Source: Citricoccus muralis
GTDB lineage: Bacteria; Actinomycetota; Actinomycetes; Actinomycetales; Micrococcaceae
Length of the DNA: 64,000 nt
Direction of reading: 5' to 3'
Assembly: GCF_029637705.1 (NCBI RefSeq)
Contig: NZ_CP121252.1
Coordinates: 2,356,001-2,420,000, forward strand
The position numbers and the translations under genes are program-made. Shown in pieces: positions 17,476 through 27,199 of the stretch (position 1 is the first letter of the stretch; every line of letters starts with the position of its first letter). The notes below the pieces were generated by a model, which searched no databases, was not told where the DNA came from, and saw nothing but the letters and a program-made list of their open reading frames with translations.

Positions 17476-18972
17476 TCAGCTGCCCTCCGGCATCACGAAG
17501 CTCAGTTGTGAGGTCGTCGAGGAGGGCCAGCGGGTGGTGACCGTTTTGACCTTGGTATAGAACTTCAGCCCGTCGGTGCCGTACTGGTTCAGATCGCCGA
17601 AGCCCGAGGCTTTCCAGCCGCCAAAGCTGTAGTAGGCGATGGGTACCGGAATGGGGACGTTGATCCCCACCATGCCGACGTCGACCTGGGTGGCAAAATC
17701 GCGGGCAGCTTGACCGTCGCGGGTAAAGATGGAGACGCCGTTGCCGAATTCGTGCTCACTGGGCAGACGCACCGCTTCTTCAAAAGTCTCGGCGCGGATG
17801 ACCGAGAGCACCGGGCCGAAGATCTCCTCTCGGTAGATCCTCATGTCGCCGGTGACCCGGTCGAAAAGCGTGGCACCCACGTAGAACCCGTTCTCGTGGC
17901 CGGCCACGGTGGCCCCGCGCCCGTCGACGAGCAACTCAGCGCCCTCATCGACGCCGGACTGGATGTAGTTCTCCACGCGGGTTTTCGCTTCGGCGGTGAC
18001 AAGCGCACTGTAGTCGGCGTCGGGATCGTCTGAGGCGCCCATGCTCAGCTCTTCCATGCGCTGCTGGAGCGCCGCGACCAGACGGTCGGCGGTGTCCTGG
18101 CCCACCGGCACCGCCACGGAGATCGCCATGCAGCGCTCACCCGCGGAACCAAAGGCGGCACCGACCAGCGCATCAGCGGCCAGGTCGATGTCGGCGTCCG
18201 GCATGATGATGAGGTGATTTTTCGCCCCGCCGAAGCACTGAGCGCGTTTGCCCAATGTCGTCGCGTGGGCGTAGATGGACTGAGCGATCGGGGTGGAGCC
18301 GACGAACGCCACGGCTTGGACGCGGGGATCTTCGATCAGGGCGTCGACGACCGTTTTGCCGCCTTGTACCACGTTCAGCGCCCCCTCGGGCAATCCGGCT
18401 TCCAATGCCAGCTCCGCCAAGCGGACCGGCACGGAGGGGTCGCGTTCCGAGGGCTTGAGCACGAAGGTGTTACCGGCGGCCAGCGCAATTCCTGCTTTCC
18501 AGAGCGGGATCATCGCCGGGAAATTGAACGGGGTGATGCCCACGACCACACCCAGCGGCTGGCGCAGGGAATGCACATCGACGCCTTGGGAAGCATCGGA
18601 GGTGAACTCACCTTTGAGTAGCTGCGGGGCACCAACCGCGAACTCCACGACCTCCACGCCGCGCTGGATGTCACCGTAGGCGTCGGCGATGGTCTTGCCG
18701 TGTTCGGACGAAAGGGTCTGCGCCAGTTCGTCTTTGTGCTGATCGATCAGTTCCACCCATTTCGCGAGCACTCGTGCACGGCGCTGCGGATTGGTCTGTG
18801 ACCAGACTGGAAAGGCCTGCTCGGCCGCATCAATGGCCGCACTGGCATCGCTAGCGCCGCCCAGAATCACCTCAGCAGTGATCTCACCGGTGGCCGGACG
18901 GTATACCGGGTGAGTAGCGTTGGCGACCCCGACGGTGCGAGCTCCGTTGATGAAATGCGGGACCTGAGCCAT
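17476..18972 (-). CDS. mmsA: Methylmalonate-semialdehyde dehydrogenase (CoA-acylating)
   Basis: A 498-residue aldehyde-dehydrogenase-family enzyme that converts methylmalonate semialdehyde plus CoA to propionyl-CoA and CO2. It begins MAQVPHFINGA, carries the coenzyme segment PFNFPAMIPLWKAGIALAAG and the catalytic cysteine in FGSAGERCMAIS, whose GERCMA context is typical of CoA-acylating MmsA. The ATG at 18972 has GAGAGG nine bases upstream; the ATG at 18981 abuts that sequence and is less likely. It is the first gene of the operon and diverges from the SDR gene. Confidence 0.95.
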   Translation of the reverse strand: MAQVPHFINGARTVGVANATHPVYRPATGEITAEVILGGASDASAAIDAAEQAFPVWSQTNPQRRARVLAKWVELIDQHKDELAQTLSSEHGKTIADAYGDIQRGVEVVEFAVGAPQLLKGEFTSDASQGVDVHSLRQPLGVVVGITPFNFPAMIPLWKAGIALAAGNTFVLKPSERDPSVPVRLAELALEAGLPEGALNVVQGGKTVVDALIEDPRVQAVAFVGSTPIAQSIYAHATTLGKRAQCFGGAKNHLIIMPDADIDLAADALVGAAFGSAGERCMAISVAVPVGQDTADRLVAALQQRMEELSMGASDDPDADYSALVTAEAKTRVENYIQSGVDEGAELLVDGRGATVAGHENGFYVGATLFDRVTGDMRIYREEIFGPVLSVIRAETFEEAVRLPSEHEFGNGVSIFTRDGQAARDFATQVDVGMVGINVPIPVPIAYYSFGGWKASGFGDLNQYGTDGLKFYTKVKTVTTRWPSSTTSQLSFVMPEGS

Positions 18973-19027
18973 GCTGGACATCCTCTCACACGCGGTAGTG
19001 ATCTGCGTCTCACTGCGATAATCTACT

Positions 19028-19041
19028 ACCAAATAATTGGT
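19028..19041. promoter_or_regulatory. Inverted repeat in the mmsA/SDR divergent promoter
   Basis: ACCAA-ATAA-TTGGT lies midway in the 94-bp gap between mmsA (-) and the SDR gene (+), in a locally AT-rich stretch. Its position suits an operator controlling both genes. No regulator can be assigned from the sequence. Confidence 0.35.
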
Positions 19042-19066
19042 GATGCAATGAAATGGAGACTGACCT

Positions 19067-19846
19067 ATGCCCATGGTGAATCTTGACGGAAAATCGGCCA
19101 TTGTCACGGGTGGAGCCTCGGGGCTCGGCCACGCCACCGCCACAGCTTTAGCGGAAGCGGGCGCACACGTGGTGGTTATCGATCTTCCAGATGATGAGCG
19201 GGTCCGCCGCTCGGAAGCAGTGGCAGAGATCGGTCAGCGTGCCACTTTCGTGCCGGGCGATGTCACCGACCCGGCGGTGGCCACCCAGGCGGTGGCCGCC
19301 GCGACAACACATGGTCCTCTACGTGTGGTCGTGAACTGTGCTGGAATCGCCACGCCGGGCAAGCTGGTGGGACGCGATGGGCCCATCGCAGTGGACACCT
19401 TCCGCAGGGTGCTAGACATTAACGTCACGGGCACCGTGAACGTACTCGGGCAGGCGGTCGCGGCAATGAAGAACCAGGAGCTCGATGGCGAGGACCGCGG
19501 GGCATTGATCAACACCGCATCAATAGCGGCGTTCGAAGGGCAGGTAGGTCAGGTTGCCTATGCCGCGTCCAAGGGCGCGGTGGCATCCATGACGTTGCCG
19601 TTGGCCCGCGAGTTGGCCCGGGATGCAATCCGGGTGATGACGATCGCCCCGGGATTGTTTGAGACGCCCATGATGGCTGGCCTGCCGGATGCAGCACGCA
19701 CCACCCTGGCCGAGTCGACGCTGCATCCGCACCGGCTCGGTCAGCCACAAGATTACGCGCTGGCGGTGCTGCAGATTCTGGAGAATCCAATGCTCAATGG
19801 ATCGGTGATTCGCCTGGATGGAGCGGTGCGCCTGGCGGCCCGCTGA
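19067..19846 (+). CDS. SDR family oxidoreductase, 3-hydroxyacyl-CoA dehydrogenase type II-like
   Basis: A 259-residue short-chain dehydrogenase. The coenzyme motif TGGASGLGHATA and an acidic residue after the second strand (VVVIDLP) indicate NAD. NCAGIA follows, then the catalytic Ser-Tyr-Lys set in INTASIAAFEGQVGQVAYAASKGAV. The pattern and the FETPMMAGLP segment resemble human HSD17B10-type 3-hydroxy-2-methylbutyryl-CoA dehydrogenase, which acts in isoleucine breakdown. GGAG lies eight bases upstream of the ATG. Divergent from mmsA, it would add an isoleucine or fatty-acid branch to the valine cluster. Confidence 0.87.
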   Translation: MPMVNLDGKSAIVTGGASGLGHATATALAEAGAHVVVIDLPDDERVRRSEAVAEIGQRATFVPGDVTDPAVATQAVAAATTHGPLRVVVNCAGIATPGKLVGRDGPIAVDTFRRVLDINVTGTVNVLGQAVAAMKNQELDGEDRGALINTASIAAFEGQVGQVAYAASKGAVASMTLPLARELARDAIRVMTIAPGLFETPMMAGLPDAARTTLAESTLHPHRLGQPQDYALAVLQILENPMLNGSVIRLDGAVRLAAR

Positions 19847-19884
19847 GACCCGTACGGCCGAACCAAGCTTTCGGATTAACCGCC

Positions 19885-19918
19885 AAGGGCGCCCAACTCG
19901 TACGAGTCGGGCGCCCTT
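19885..19918. terminator. Bidirectional terminator between SDR gene and rplA
   Basis: AAGGGCGCCC and GGGCGCCCTT form a 10-bp stem; inside it CTCG/CGAG continues the stem after a 2-nt mismatch, leaving a very small loop. It sits between two convergent genes. The U-tract is weak on both strands, so efficiency is uncertain. Confidence 0.6.
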
Positions 19919-19937
19919 GAGGTTTGAATGGTGAGGA

Positions 19938-20645
19938 TTACTCCTCGCCTCCGACCACACGGGTCACGTTCGGGTCCAGGGCAATTCCCGGGCCGAAGGT
20001 GCTCGAAACGGTGGCCTTCTGGATGTAGCGACCCTTGGAAGCCGAAGGCTTCAGACGCAGGATCTCTTCCAGAGCGGCGGCGTAGTTCTCGGTGAGCTGC
20101 TTCTCGTCGAAGCTGACCTTACCGATGATGAAGTGCAGGTTGGCGTGACGATCGACGCGGAAGTCGATCTTGCCGCCTTTAATATCGGTGACAGCCTTGG
20201 CCACGTCGGGGGTGACGGTACCGGTCTTCGGGTTCGGCATCAGGTTACGGGGACCCAGGATCTTACCCAGGCGACCCACCTTGCCCATCATCTCAGGGGA
20301 GGCCACGGCGGCGTCGAAGTCCGTCCAGCCGTCGGAAATCTTGGCGACCAGGTCGTCGGAGCCGACGAAGTCGGCACCTGCGGCCTCGGCGGCTGCGGCC
20401 TTGTCGCCGGTGGCGAAGACGACCACGCGGGCGGTCTTACCAGTGCCGTGGGGCAGGTTCACGGTGCCCCGCACCATCTGGTCGGCCTTACGCGGGTCAA
20501 CCGAGAGGCGCATGGCGACCTCAACGGTGGGGTTGGCCTTCGAGGTGGTGGTCTCCTTGACCAAGGCGATAGCCTCGGCCGGAGAGTAGAGGCGATCTTC
20601 GATCTTTGCCGCGGCTGCCTTGTATGCTTTGCTGCGCTTTGCCAT
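19938..20645 (-). CDS. rplA: Ribosomal protein uL1
   Basis: A 235-residue 50S protein of the L1 stalk that also represses its own operon in many bacteria. It starts [20 protein letters not shown] with AAGGAGAACAAG upstream; an in-frame upstream extension is ignored because it lacks L1 similarity. Core blocks [37 protein letters not shown] and [16 protein letters not shown] are characteristic. It follows rplK by 74 bases. In this genome the next genes are catabolic, not rplJ. Confidence 0.97.
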   Translation of the reverse strand: MAKRSKAYKAAAAKIEDRLYSPAEAIALVKETTTSKANPTVEVAMRLSVDPRKADQMVRGTVNLPHGTGKTARVVVFATGDKAAAAEAAGADFVGSDDLVAKISDGWTDFDAAVASPEMMGKVGRLGKILGPRNLMPNPKTGTVTPDVAKAVTDIKGGKIDFRVDRHANLHFIIGKVSFDEKQLTENYAAALEEILRLKPSASKGRYIQKATVSSTFGPGIALDPNVTRVVGGEE

Positions 20646-20719
20646 CTGCTTGTTCTCCTTGTGCAGTTGTGGTCTGCGGACCGCGCTCGGCCCTGCCACA
20701 GAATGGGTGTGAGGGGGAA

Positions 20720-21151
20720 TCAGCCTTCGACGGTGATGCCCATGGAACGTGCTGTGCCGGCGATGATCTTCGCGGCAGCCTGCACGTCGTTGGCGTTGAG
20801 ATCTTCCATCTTGGTCTGGGCGATCTCTTCACACTGAGCCTGGGTCAGCTTGCCAACCTTGTCGGTGTGCGGGGTGGAGGAGCCCTTCGCGACGCCAGCT
20901 GCCTTCTTGATCAGCTGAGCGGCCGGAGGGGTCTTGGTGACGAACGTGAAGGAACGGTCTTCGTAGACCGTGATCTCCACGGGGATGATGTTGCCGCGCT
21001 GGGATTCTGTGGCAGCGTTGTACGCCTTGCAGAACTCCATGATGTTCACGCCGTGCTGGCCGAGCGCCGGACCGACCGGAGGAGCCGGGTTAGCGGCACC
21101 TGCTTCGATCTGCAGCTTGATCAGACCAGAGACCTTCTTCTTCGGGGCCAT
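20720..21151 (-). CDS. rplK: Ribosomal protein uL11
   Basis: A 143-residue 50S protein of the GTPase-associated centre. [42 protein letters not shown] and the C-terminal rRNA-binding [20 protein letters not shown] blocks are all present. The ATG at 21151 is set by AAAAGGACC upstream; the frame remains open before it without L11 similarity. It forms an operon with rplA downstream. Confidence 0.97.
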
Positions 21152-21278
21152 GTTGGGTCCTTTTCTACCTTCGGTTTCCCTGGGACACAGGAGCGTGGGC
21201 CAGGGGGTTGGCCGCTGTGGCGCAGCAGCCGGTCCGTCGCCTGCCGACCAAAGCAATCGGTAGCGACGAAGTCTTTAG

Positions 21279-22121
21279 TTACTGGATCTTGCTGACCTCG
21301 TGGAAGCCCAGCGTCACCGGGGTTTCGCGCTCGAAGATCGTTACGAGCACGACCAGCTGGCGTGCTTCGACCTTGACCTCGGAGATCGTGGCCGGCAGCG
21401 ACTCGAACGGGCCGTCCTTGACGATGACGGACTCGCCGACCTCGAAGTCGACCGAAACCTGCGGGGCTGCTTCCTCGGTGCCCTTCGGCGCGGGGCGCCC
21501 TTCGGACTGGGCAGCCTTGGCGGCTTCCTGCAGCACCGACGGGGCCAGCATTGAATAGACCTCGTCCAGCGAGAGCGGGAACGGATCGTAGGCGTTACCC
21601 ACGAAGCCGGTCACACCGGGGGTGTGTCGAACGACGCCCCAGGCCTCTTCATTGAGGTCCATGCGGACGAGCACGTATCCGGGGATGCGCACTCGGTTGA
21701 CCACCTTGCGGGTGGTGTTCTTGATCTCGACGGCCTCCTCCATGGGGACCTCGATCTCGTAGATGTTGTCTTCCATGTCGAAGGTCTGAAGACGGGTCTC
21801 CAGGTTCGACTTCACGCGACGCTCGTAGCCGGCGTAGGTGTGGATGACGTACCAGTCACCGGGCTGGCGGCGCAGACGTGCACGCAGCTGCTCGGCCACC
21901 TGGTCCTCGTCGAGAACCTCTTCTTCGGCCTCTTCGGCCTCAGCAGTCTCGGATTCCGCAGCGTCTTCGGACACCTCGGCGTCCTGGACAGGGGCCTCGG
22001 CCTGCTCGACGACGTCGTCGATCTGCGCTTCGTCGGCCTGGACCTCGTCGGTCACGTCAGCTTCGACAGCCTGTTCCGTGGACTCGTCGATGTTCTGCTG
22101 TTCGAGTTCCTGCTCGGACAC
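21279..22121 (-). CDS. nusG: Transcription termination/antitermination factor NusG
   Basis: A 280-residue NusG. Residues 1 to about 85 form a very acidic, low-complexity extension (repeated Glu/Ala/Asp), common in actinobacterial NusG. The NGN domain follows ([21 protein letters not shown], then [10 protein letters not shown] and [12 protein letters not shown]), and the C-terminal KOW domain contains [21 protein letters not shown]. It starts with GTG preceded by CAGGAACCC. It lies between secE and rplK as in most bacteria. Confidence 0.95.
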   Translation of the reverse strand: MSEQELEQQNIDESTEQAVEADVTDEVQADEAQIDDVVEQAEAPVQDAEVSEDAAESETAEAEEAEEEVLDEDQVAEQLRARLRRQPGDWYVIHTYAGYERRVKSNLETRLQTFDMEDNIYEIEVPMEEAVEIKNTTRKVVNRVRIPGYVLVRMDLNEEAWGVVRHTPGVTGFVGNAYDPFPLSLDEVYSMLAPSVLQEAAKAAQSEGRPAPKGTEEAAPQVSVDFEVGESVIVKDGPFESLPATISEVKVEARQLVVLVTIFERETPVTLGFHEVSKIQ

Positions 22122-22211
22122 GGGTTCCTGCTTTCTCGCGGTCTGGCACGTTCGGTCGTAACGGTCTCTCGTCGGTTCAGGTCGGCTCGGGGCACTGACA
22201 CCAGGTGGGCG

Positions 22212-22475
22212 TCAGAGTCCGTCCGGAGTACCGAAGATGAACGACGCTCCCGTGCCGAAGAGCCAATCGAGGCCCGTCACCAGCAGAACGACGATGACCA
22301 CGAAGACCAAGACGACACCCGTCATCTTGATCAGTTCCTCACGAGTGGGGGTAACGACTTTCTTAAGTTCGTCGACCACCTGCCGCAAGAACAGCATGAG
22401 GCGTCCGAAGACGCCGCGCTTCTGAGGCTTGCCGGAGCCGTCGTGGCCACCATTTTGGGCTACTACCTCAGACAC
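22212..22475 (-). CDS. secE: Preprotein translocase subunit SecE
   Basis: An 87-residue single-span membrane protein of the SecYEG channel. The amphipathic helix FLRQVVDELKKVVTPTREELIK precedes one transmembrane helix (VLVFVVIVVLLVTGLDWLF). It starts with GTG four bases after a GAGGG sequence and sits between tRNA-Trp and nusG, the conserved arrangement. Confidence 0.95.
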   Translation of the reverse strand: MSEVVAQNGGHDGSGKPQKRGVFGRLMLFLRQVVDELKKVVTPTREELIKMTGVVLVFVVIVVLLVTGLDWLFGTGASFIFGTPDGL

Positions 22476-22538
22476 GTACCCTCACTAGATCGCTGATCGT
22501 TCTGCCGGCGGTTCCGGTATTCCGTGAACCTCCTGCGC

Positions 22539-22610
22539 AGGGCAGACAGGACTCGAACCTGCAACCTACGGTTTTGGAGACCGTTGCGCTACCAATTGCG
22601 CCACTGCCCT
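22539..22610 (-). tRNA. tRNA-Trp (CCA anticodon)
   Basis: A 72-nt cloverleaf on the reverse strand. The acceptor AGGGCAG pairs with CTGCCCT, the D-stem is GCGC/GCGC, the anticodon loop is CTCCAAA (CCA) and the T-arm is GCAGG-TTCGAGT-CCTGT. CCA is not encoded. It lies directly upstream of secE, a common actinobacterial arrangement, and is likely co-transcribed with it. Confidence 0.96.
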
Positions 22611-22658
22611 TCGGGTTATCCGAGCACACCCCGTAAGGGTGCTGAACACCGAGAGACA

Positions 22659-22688
22659 AGTCTACGGTGCGGGTGAGCGTTTCGACAA
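22659..22688 (-). promoter_or_regulatory. Promoter for tRNA-Trp-secE-nusG-rplKA
   Basis: On the reverse strand TTGTCG (22683-22688) and TAGACT (22659-22664) are separated by 18 bases, a strong housekeeping-sigma match. It lies about 50 bases upstream of the tRNA-Trp 5-prime end. Confidence 0.65.
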
Positions 22689-22840
22689 GTTCACGACGTG
22701 GAGCACGGTGATAGTCCAGGATAGCCACGGTGTTCACCGCCGCACCACAGGAGCGATGTCAAGACCGTAGGCAGGGGACCGACATGGGACTACTCTGGAA
22801 CCTAGCCACTGCTTCCCTACCTCAGGAGGACCGTTTCCGC

Positions 22841-24046
22841 ATGGTTGCCCCCCACCGCCGCGTCTCCCAACGGCTCGGTGCGATTTCAGAATCAGCCACA
22901 CTCGCCGTCACCGCCAAGGCGAAGGAACTCAAGGCTCAAGGGCGGCCGGTGATCGGATTCGGCGCGGGCGAGCCGGACTTCGCGACTCCGGACTACATTG
23001 TCGATGCCGCCGTAGCAGCAGCCCAGGACCCCAAGAACCACCGCTACACCGCCGCCAGCGGGCTTCCGGAACTGAAGAAGGCCATCGCGGAGAAAACGCT
23101 GCGCGATTCGGGCATCGAGGTCGATCCCGCCCACGTGCTGGTGACCAACGGTGGTAAACAAGCCGTCTACAACGCCTTCGCTGCTTTGTTGGACCCACAG
23201 GACGAAGTGCTGGTCCCGGCACCGTACTGGACCACCTACCCCGAGGCAATCCGCCTGGCCGGCGGTGTTCCCGTGGAGGTTTTCGCCGGCGCCGAGGCCG
23301 AGTACAAGGTCAGCCTCGACCAGTTGGATGCGGCGGTGACCGAGAAGACCAAGGTCTTGTTGTTCGTCTCTCCCTCCAATCCCACTGGCGCCGTCTATAC
23401 CCCGGAGGAGACGGCTGCCGTGGGCCGCTGGGCCGCCGAGCGGGGTCTCTGGGTGGTCACCGACGAAATCTACGAGCACCTCACCTACGACGAGATGCCG
23501 TTCACCTCCATCGTGAAGGCCGTTCCTGAGCTGGCGGATCAGACGGTGATCCTCAATGGGGTGGCCAAGACGTACGCGATGACGGGCTGGCGGGTCGGTT
23601 GGATGATCGGGCCGCAGGACATCATCAAGGCAGCCACCAACCTGCAGTCGCATGCCACCTCCAACGTGGCCAATGTCTCGCAGCGGGCCGCCCTGGCCGC
23701 CGTGACCGGGTCACTGGACGCGGTCCATGAGATGCGCGAAGCCTTCGACCGGCGGCGCAAGACGATGGTCGCTCTGCTCAACGAGATTCCGGGATTCACC
23801 TGCCCCACCCCGAAGGGCGCGTTCTATGCCTATGTGGATGTCCAGGCGGCTCTCGGCAAGGACATCCGCGGTCGCACGGCGAACTCGTCGGCCGAGCTGG
23901 CCGAGATCATCCTGGAAGAAGCCGAAGTGGCTGTCGTTCCAGGTGAGGCCTTTGGGCCCTCCGGCTACCTGAGACTGTCGTACGCACTCGGCGACCAGGA
24001 TCTGGCCGAGGGTGTCGACCGCATCAAGGCGTTGCTCTCCGAGTAA
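22841..24046 (+). CDS. aspC: Aspartate aminotransferase family protein (pyridoxal phosphate-dependent)
   Basis: A 401-residue class I aminotransferase exchanging amino groups between aspartate (or similar) and 2-oxoglutarate. [17 protein letters not shown] near the N-terminus, [14 protein letters not shown] in the middle, the PLP lysine in [17 protein letters not shown] and a C-terminal substrate Arg in YLRLSYALG are visible. The ATG at 22841 is preceded by AGGAGGA ten bases upstream; an in-frame upstream extension is unlikely. The 230-bp gap back to tRNA-Trp holds divergent promoters. Related alpha-aminotransferases cannot be fully excluded. Confidence 0.9.
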   Translation: MVAPHRRVSQRLGAISESATLAVTAKAKELKAQGRPVIGFGAGEPDFATPDYIVDAAVAAAQDPKNHRYTAASGLPELKKAIAEKTLRDSGIEVDPAHVLVTNGGKQAVYNAFAALLDPQDEVLVPAPYWTTYPEAIRLAGGVPVEVFAGAEAEYKVSLDQLDAAVTEKTKVLLFVSPSNPTGAVYTPEETAAVGRWAAERGLWVVTDEIYEHLTYDEMPFTSIVKAVPELADQTVILNGVAKTYAMTGWRVGWMIGPQDIIKAATNLQSHATSNVANVSQRAALAAVTGSLDAVHEMREAFDRRRKTMVALLNEIPGFTCPTPKGAFYAYVDVQAALGKDIRGRTANSSAELAEIILEEAEVAVVPGEAFGPSGYLRLSYALGDQDLAEGVDRIKALLSE

Positions 24047-24209
24047 CCACATCACCGGGTCCGTCACACGACCATCGTGGCGGGGACGTCCGACCTGGGC
24101 GGCCCCGCCACGGCGACGCAACCGGCGCAACGCAACTGTTCTTCCCCGGGCCCACACCCGACTAGCCTGGGAATGTGTTGCACCTCTACCTCGCCACGAA
24201 GGGATTCAC

Positions 24210-25241
24210 ATGCGCATCGGCCTGCTGACCAGCGGCGGCGACTGCCCCGGGCTCAACGCCGTCATCCGTTCCGCCGTGCTCCACGGAATCAAAACCTATG
24301 ACTACGAATTCGTCGGCATCCGCAACGGCTGGCAGGGCCTGATCGACCGCAACGTCATGGATTTGCCCCGCCAGGTGGTCCGCGGCCTCGCCCGCACCGG
24401 CGGCACCATCCTCGGCACCTCGCGCACACACCCCTACGACGCCGAGGGCGGTGGCCCCGACAACATCAAACACAACATGAGCCAGCTCGGATTGGACGCC
24501 CTGGTCGCCATCGGCGGTGAGGGCACCCTCGCCGGCGCCAAACGGCTCTACGACGACGGTATCCCGCTCGTCGGCGTACCCAAAACCATCGACAACGACC
24601 TACGCGGCACCGACTATACCTTCGGATTCGACACCGCCGTCTCCATCGCCACGGACGCCATGGACCGGCTCCGCACCACCGGCGAATCTCACCACCGTTG
24701 CATGGTCGCCGAAGTTATGGGCCGCCACGTCGGCTGGATCGCCCTGCACTCCGGCATGGCGGCCGGTGCCCACGCCATCCTCATCCCCGAGGTCCGCACC
24801 CCCATGGAACAGGTCTGCCAGTGGGTGAAGCAGGTCCACGAACGCGGTCGCTCACCGCTCGTCGTCGTCGCCGAGGGCTTCATCCCCGAGGGCCACGATG
24901 ATCCTCTGGCCGAAGCCGGCGTCGAAGCCTCCGGGCGACCGCGTCTGGGCGGCATCGGGGAATGGGTGACTCGCACTATCGAGGACATGACCGGTGTGGA
25001 GTCCCGCTCTACCGTGCTCGGCCACATCCAGCGCGGAGGTGCACCCACCGGGTTCGACCGGGTGCTCTCCACCCGGTTCGGCATGGGTGCCGTCGACCTC
25101 ATCCACGCGGGCCGCTACGGCCGGATGGTGTCGCTGAAGGGCACCGAAATCGTTCAGGTGGATCTCGCCGAGGCGCTCGATGGGCTCAAAGAAGTCCCCG
25201 CGCACCGCTACGAGGAAGCGAAGGTGCTCTTTGGCCGCTGA
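24210..25241 (+). CDS. pfkA: 6-Phosphofructokinase (group III, probably ATP-dependent)
   Basis: A 343-residue glycolytic enzyme making fructose 1,6-bisphosphate. The N-terminal nucleotide loop is LLTSGGDCPGLNAVIR, followed by GGEGTLAGA and the active-site motif PKTIDND. In this PFK group a Gly in the GGEGT position is associated with ATP use and Asp with pyrophosphate, while PKTIDND occurs in both; this sequence therefore points to ATP. The ATG at 24210 matches the family N-terminus. The 163-bp gap upstream shows no other gene. Its stop overlaps the next start region. Confidence 0.93.
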   Translation: MRIGLLTSGGDCPGLNAVIRSAVLHGIKTYDYEFVGIRNGWQGLIDRNVMDLPRQVVRGLARTGGTILGTSRTHPYDAEGGGPDNIKHNMSQLGLDALVAIGGEGTLAGAKRLYDDGIPLVGVPKTIDNDLRGTDYTFGFDTAVSIATDAMDRLRTTGESHHRCMVAEVMGRHVGWIALHSGMAAGAHAILIPEVRTPMEQVCQWVKQVHERGRSPLVVVAEGFIPEGHDDPLAEAGVEASGRPRLGGIGEWVTRTIEDMTGVESRSTVLGHIQRGGAPTGFDRVLSTRFGMGAVDLIHAGRYGRMVSLKGTEIVQVDLAEALDGLKEVPAHRYEEAKVLFGR

Positions 25242-26010
25242 ACTCACCCAGCACCTCCGCCAGGTGGTGCTGCTCGCGTGGAGTCGCAGCTTCGGGCTCG
25301 ATGACCACCTCCTCCTCGACGCCGCCGAACGCGGCGGAACTCAGCGCGTGGAAATCTTCACCGACGACCTCGACCGCACCGATGCCGGAGACGACGGGCA
25401 CATCGCCACTTTCCTGCGGCTCTTCTCTGTGTCCGTCGTCTACGGTCCGCGGTGGCTGGTGGAAGCCGCCCGCCCCGTCCACGATGAGGTTTTGGCGGTG
25501 GAATCTACGCTGATTCGGCTGGCCACTGACTACGGAGACCTCCCTGGAGCGGCCCGGTCCCTCGGCGAGACCACGCTGTACTACGCCGACGATTCACCGC
25601 AGGTCGAGCCCTCGACCACCCTGGCGGTCTCCTTCGAGCGCGACGACGTCGACGCCCTGGAACGGGCCTGCCCCGCCGACGACGCCACCGCCGCCGCCAT
25701 CTCACATCTGGACTCCACGGTGGCCCTGGTACCCGACGACGGGCAGGGCACCCCCACCGGCGAGGCTGTCGCTGCTTCCGGGTTTGAAGAGTGGGAAAAC
25801 CTGGTGGCTGGGATTTCGACCCTGGTGCACCCCGACCTACGGTTACGGGGCCTGGGCTCCTATGCCACCGCGGTCACCATGGATGAGGCCTTCGCCGCAG
25901 GGTTGATCCCGCAATGGCGGGCGCCCATGGGGCACCGGGCCGCAGAACGGCTGGCCGACCGGCTCGGCTTCGTGCTCTCCGGTTCGCAAACCACGGTGCT
26001 ACTGGACTAG
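25231..26010 (+). CDS. GNAT-like (FR47-type) acetyltransferase domain protein
   Basis: A 259-residue protein. The C-terminal half resembles the GNAT acetyl-CoA-binding core: ISTLVHPDLRLRGLGSYATA, where R-x-R-G-L-G is the expected pyrophosphate loop, then IPQWRAPMGHRAAERLADRLGF. The N-terminal half is not recognisable. A TTG start at 25231 is preferred because it lies just after an AGG-containing site and overlaps the end of pfkA; no better start exists in this frame. The substrate is unknown, and the overlap suggests co-expression with pfkA. Confidence 0.7.
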   Translation: MAAELTQHLRQVVLLAWSRSFGLDDHLLLDAAERGGTQRVEIFTDDLDRTDAGDDGHIATFLRLFSVSVVYGPRWLVEAARPVHDEVLAVESTLIRLATDYGDLPGAARSLGETTLYYADDSPQVEPSTTLAVSFERDDVDALERACPADDATAAAISHLDSTVALVPDDGQGTPTGEAVAASGFEEWENLVAGISTLVHPDLRLRGLGSYATAVTMDEAFAAGLIPQWRAPMGHRAAERLADRLGFVLSGSQTTVLLD

Positions 26011-26029
26011 ATGCGGGGCGGGCCTCGGC

Positions 26030-27199
26030 CTAGAGGTGCCGGCGGGCTCCGCGCAGGAAATCGCCCTGCGGACGACCCACGATATTGCCGGCATCGGGTG
26101 AGACCAGCACCTGCTGGCTCGCCGCCACCAGCTCGGTGACCGCACCCTCGGCATCCTTCTGCCGAACCACCAATTCTGCTTCCGGATCCACGGTGCGTTT
26201 GAGAATGGCCAGACCGATCGGACCCATCTCGTGGTGGTGTGCCACCGAGGTCACGGTGCCAACGCTACGTGCGCCGGCCAGGGCGGCTTCGTCAGCGTCT
26301 GGGTCGCGCACCACCAGCTCGGAGCCGGGCTCGGGAAGGCCGTGCATCGACCCGTCAAGCATCAGCTGCACCAGCCGGCGCGGCGGGTGGCCCAGGTTGT
26401 GCACGCGCGCCACCGTTTCCTGGCCCTTGTAGCAGCCCTTCGTCAGGTGCACCGCGGTGCGCAACAAATCCAGTTCGTGCGGAATCGAGCGCTCATCGGT
26501 GTCCACCAACTGGCGGGGTCGGGCAGCGGCGATCCGCAGCGCCTCCGAGCTCAGGGTGCCGGCCAGTCGCCAGCCCTGCGGCAACGCCTCCGACAGACGG
26601 CCCAGTTCGGCACGCCCCACCAGATACAGCCGCCACGACCAGTCGGCCCCGGGATGATCTTCCGGGTCGGGTGCGGCGCTGTAGGGGAAGCCGCCGGGGG
26701 CGATCGCCGGCCACGGGTCCTCCCAGACGGCGTGTACGCTCAGTGCGCCGTCGCTGGCCCCCCAGCCAGGGACCTCGGCGGTGGAACCAATCACCGCAAT
26801 ATCGTCCGTGCGGTCGGTAACCTCCACCCGGGAGGCGAACCGCATCGAATTCAGCCATTCCGTCAGCCCGGTGTTCAACCCGGGTTCAACGATCAGCCAG
26901 GCAGTGGCGCCGTCGTCCACGAGGGCGACATCATATTCGAGCCGGCCGCGCAAATCCAAGAACAGCATTTCGGTGGACACCCCGGGGCGCAGCGAGGCCA
27001 CATCCTGGCTGGTGAGCACGTGCAGCCAGCTCAGCCGGTCGGGCCCGGTCACGCCCACGACCCCGCGGTGGGAAAGGTCCACGACGGCGGTGCCCTGCTC
27101 CAGGGCACGCTGCTCGGCGTGGGGTTGGCCGTAGTGAGCGGCCACGGGTGCGTCGATACCGCTACCGAGAATCGGGGTGGGTCGCGCGTCGGCGCTCAT
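26030..27199 (-). CDS. ygfZ: YgfZ/GcvT-domain folate-binding protein (Fe-S cluster maintenance)
   Basis: A 389-residue aminomethyltransferase-fold protein. The diagnostic YgfZ motif is present as KGCYKGQETVARVHNLGHPPR, with the key cysteine. The N-terminal DLSHRGVVGVTGPDRLSWLH block is shared with GcvT. YgfZ proteins act with folate in repair or assembly of certain Fe-S enzymes. It starts directly after the stop of the nitrobindin-like gene upstream, so the two are co-transcribed, a frequent pairing in actinobacteria. Confidence 0.9.
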   Translation of the reverse strand: MSADARPTPILGSGIDAPVAAHYGQPHAEQRALEQGTAVVDLSHRGVVGVTGPDRLSWLHVLTSQDVASLRPGVSTEMLFLDLRGRLEYDVALVDDGATAWLIVEPGLNTGLTEWLNSMRFASRVEVTDRTDDIAVIGSTAEVPGWGASDGALSVHAVWEDPWPAIAPGGFPYSAAPDPEDHPGADWSWRLYLVGRAELGRLSEALPQGWRLAGTLSSEALRIAAARPRQLVDTDERSIPHELDLLRTAVHLTKGCYKGQETVARVHNLGHPPRRLVQLMLDGSMHGLPEPGSELVVRDPDADEAALAGARSVGTVTSVAHHHEMGPIGLAILKRTVDPEAELVVRQKDAEGAVTELVAASQQVLVSPDAGNIVGRPQGDFLRGARRHL

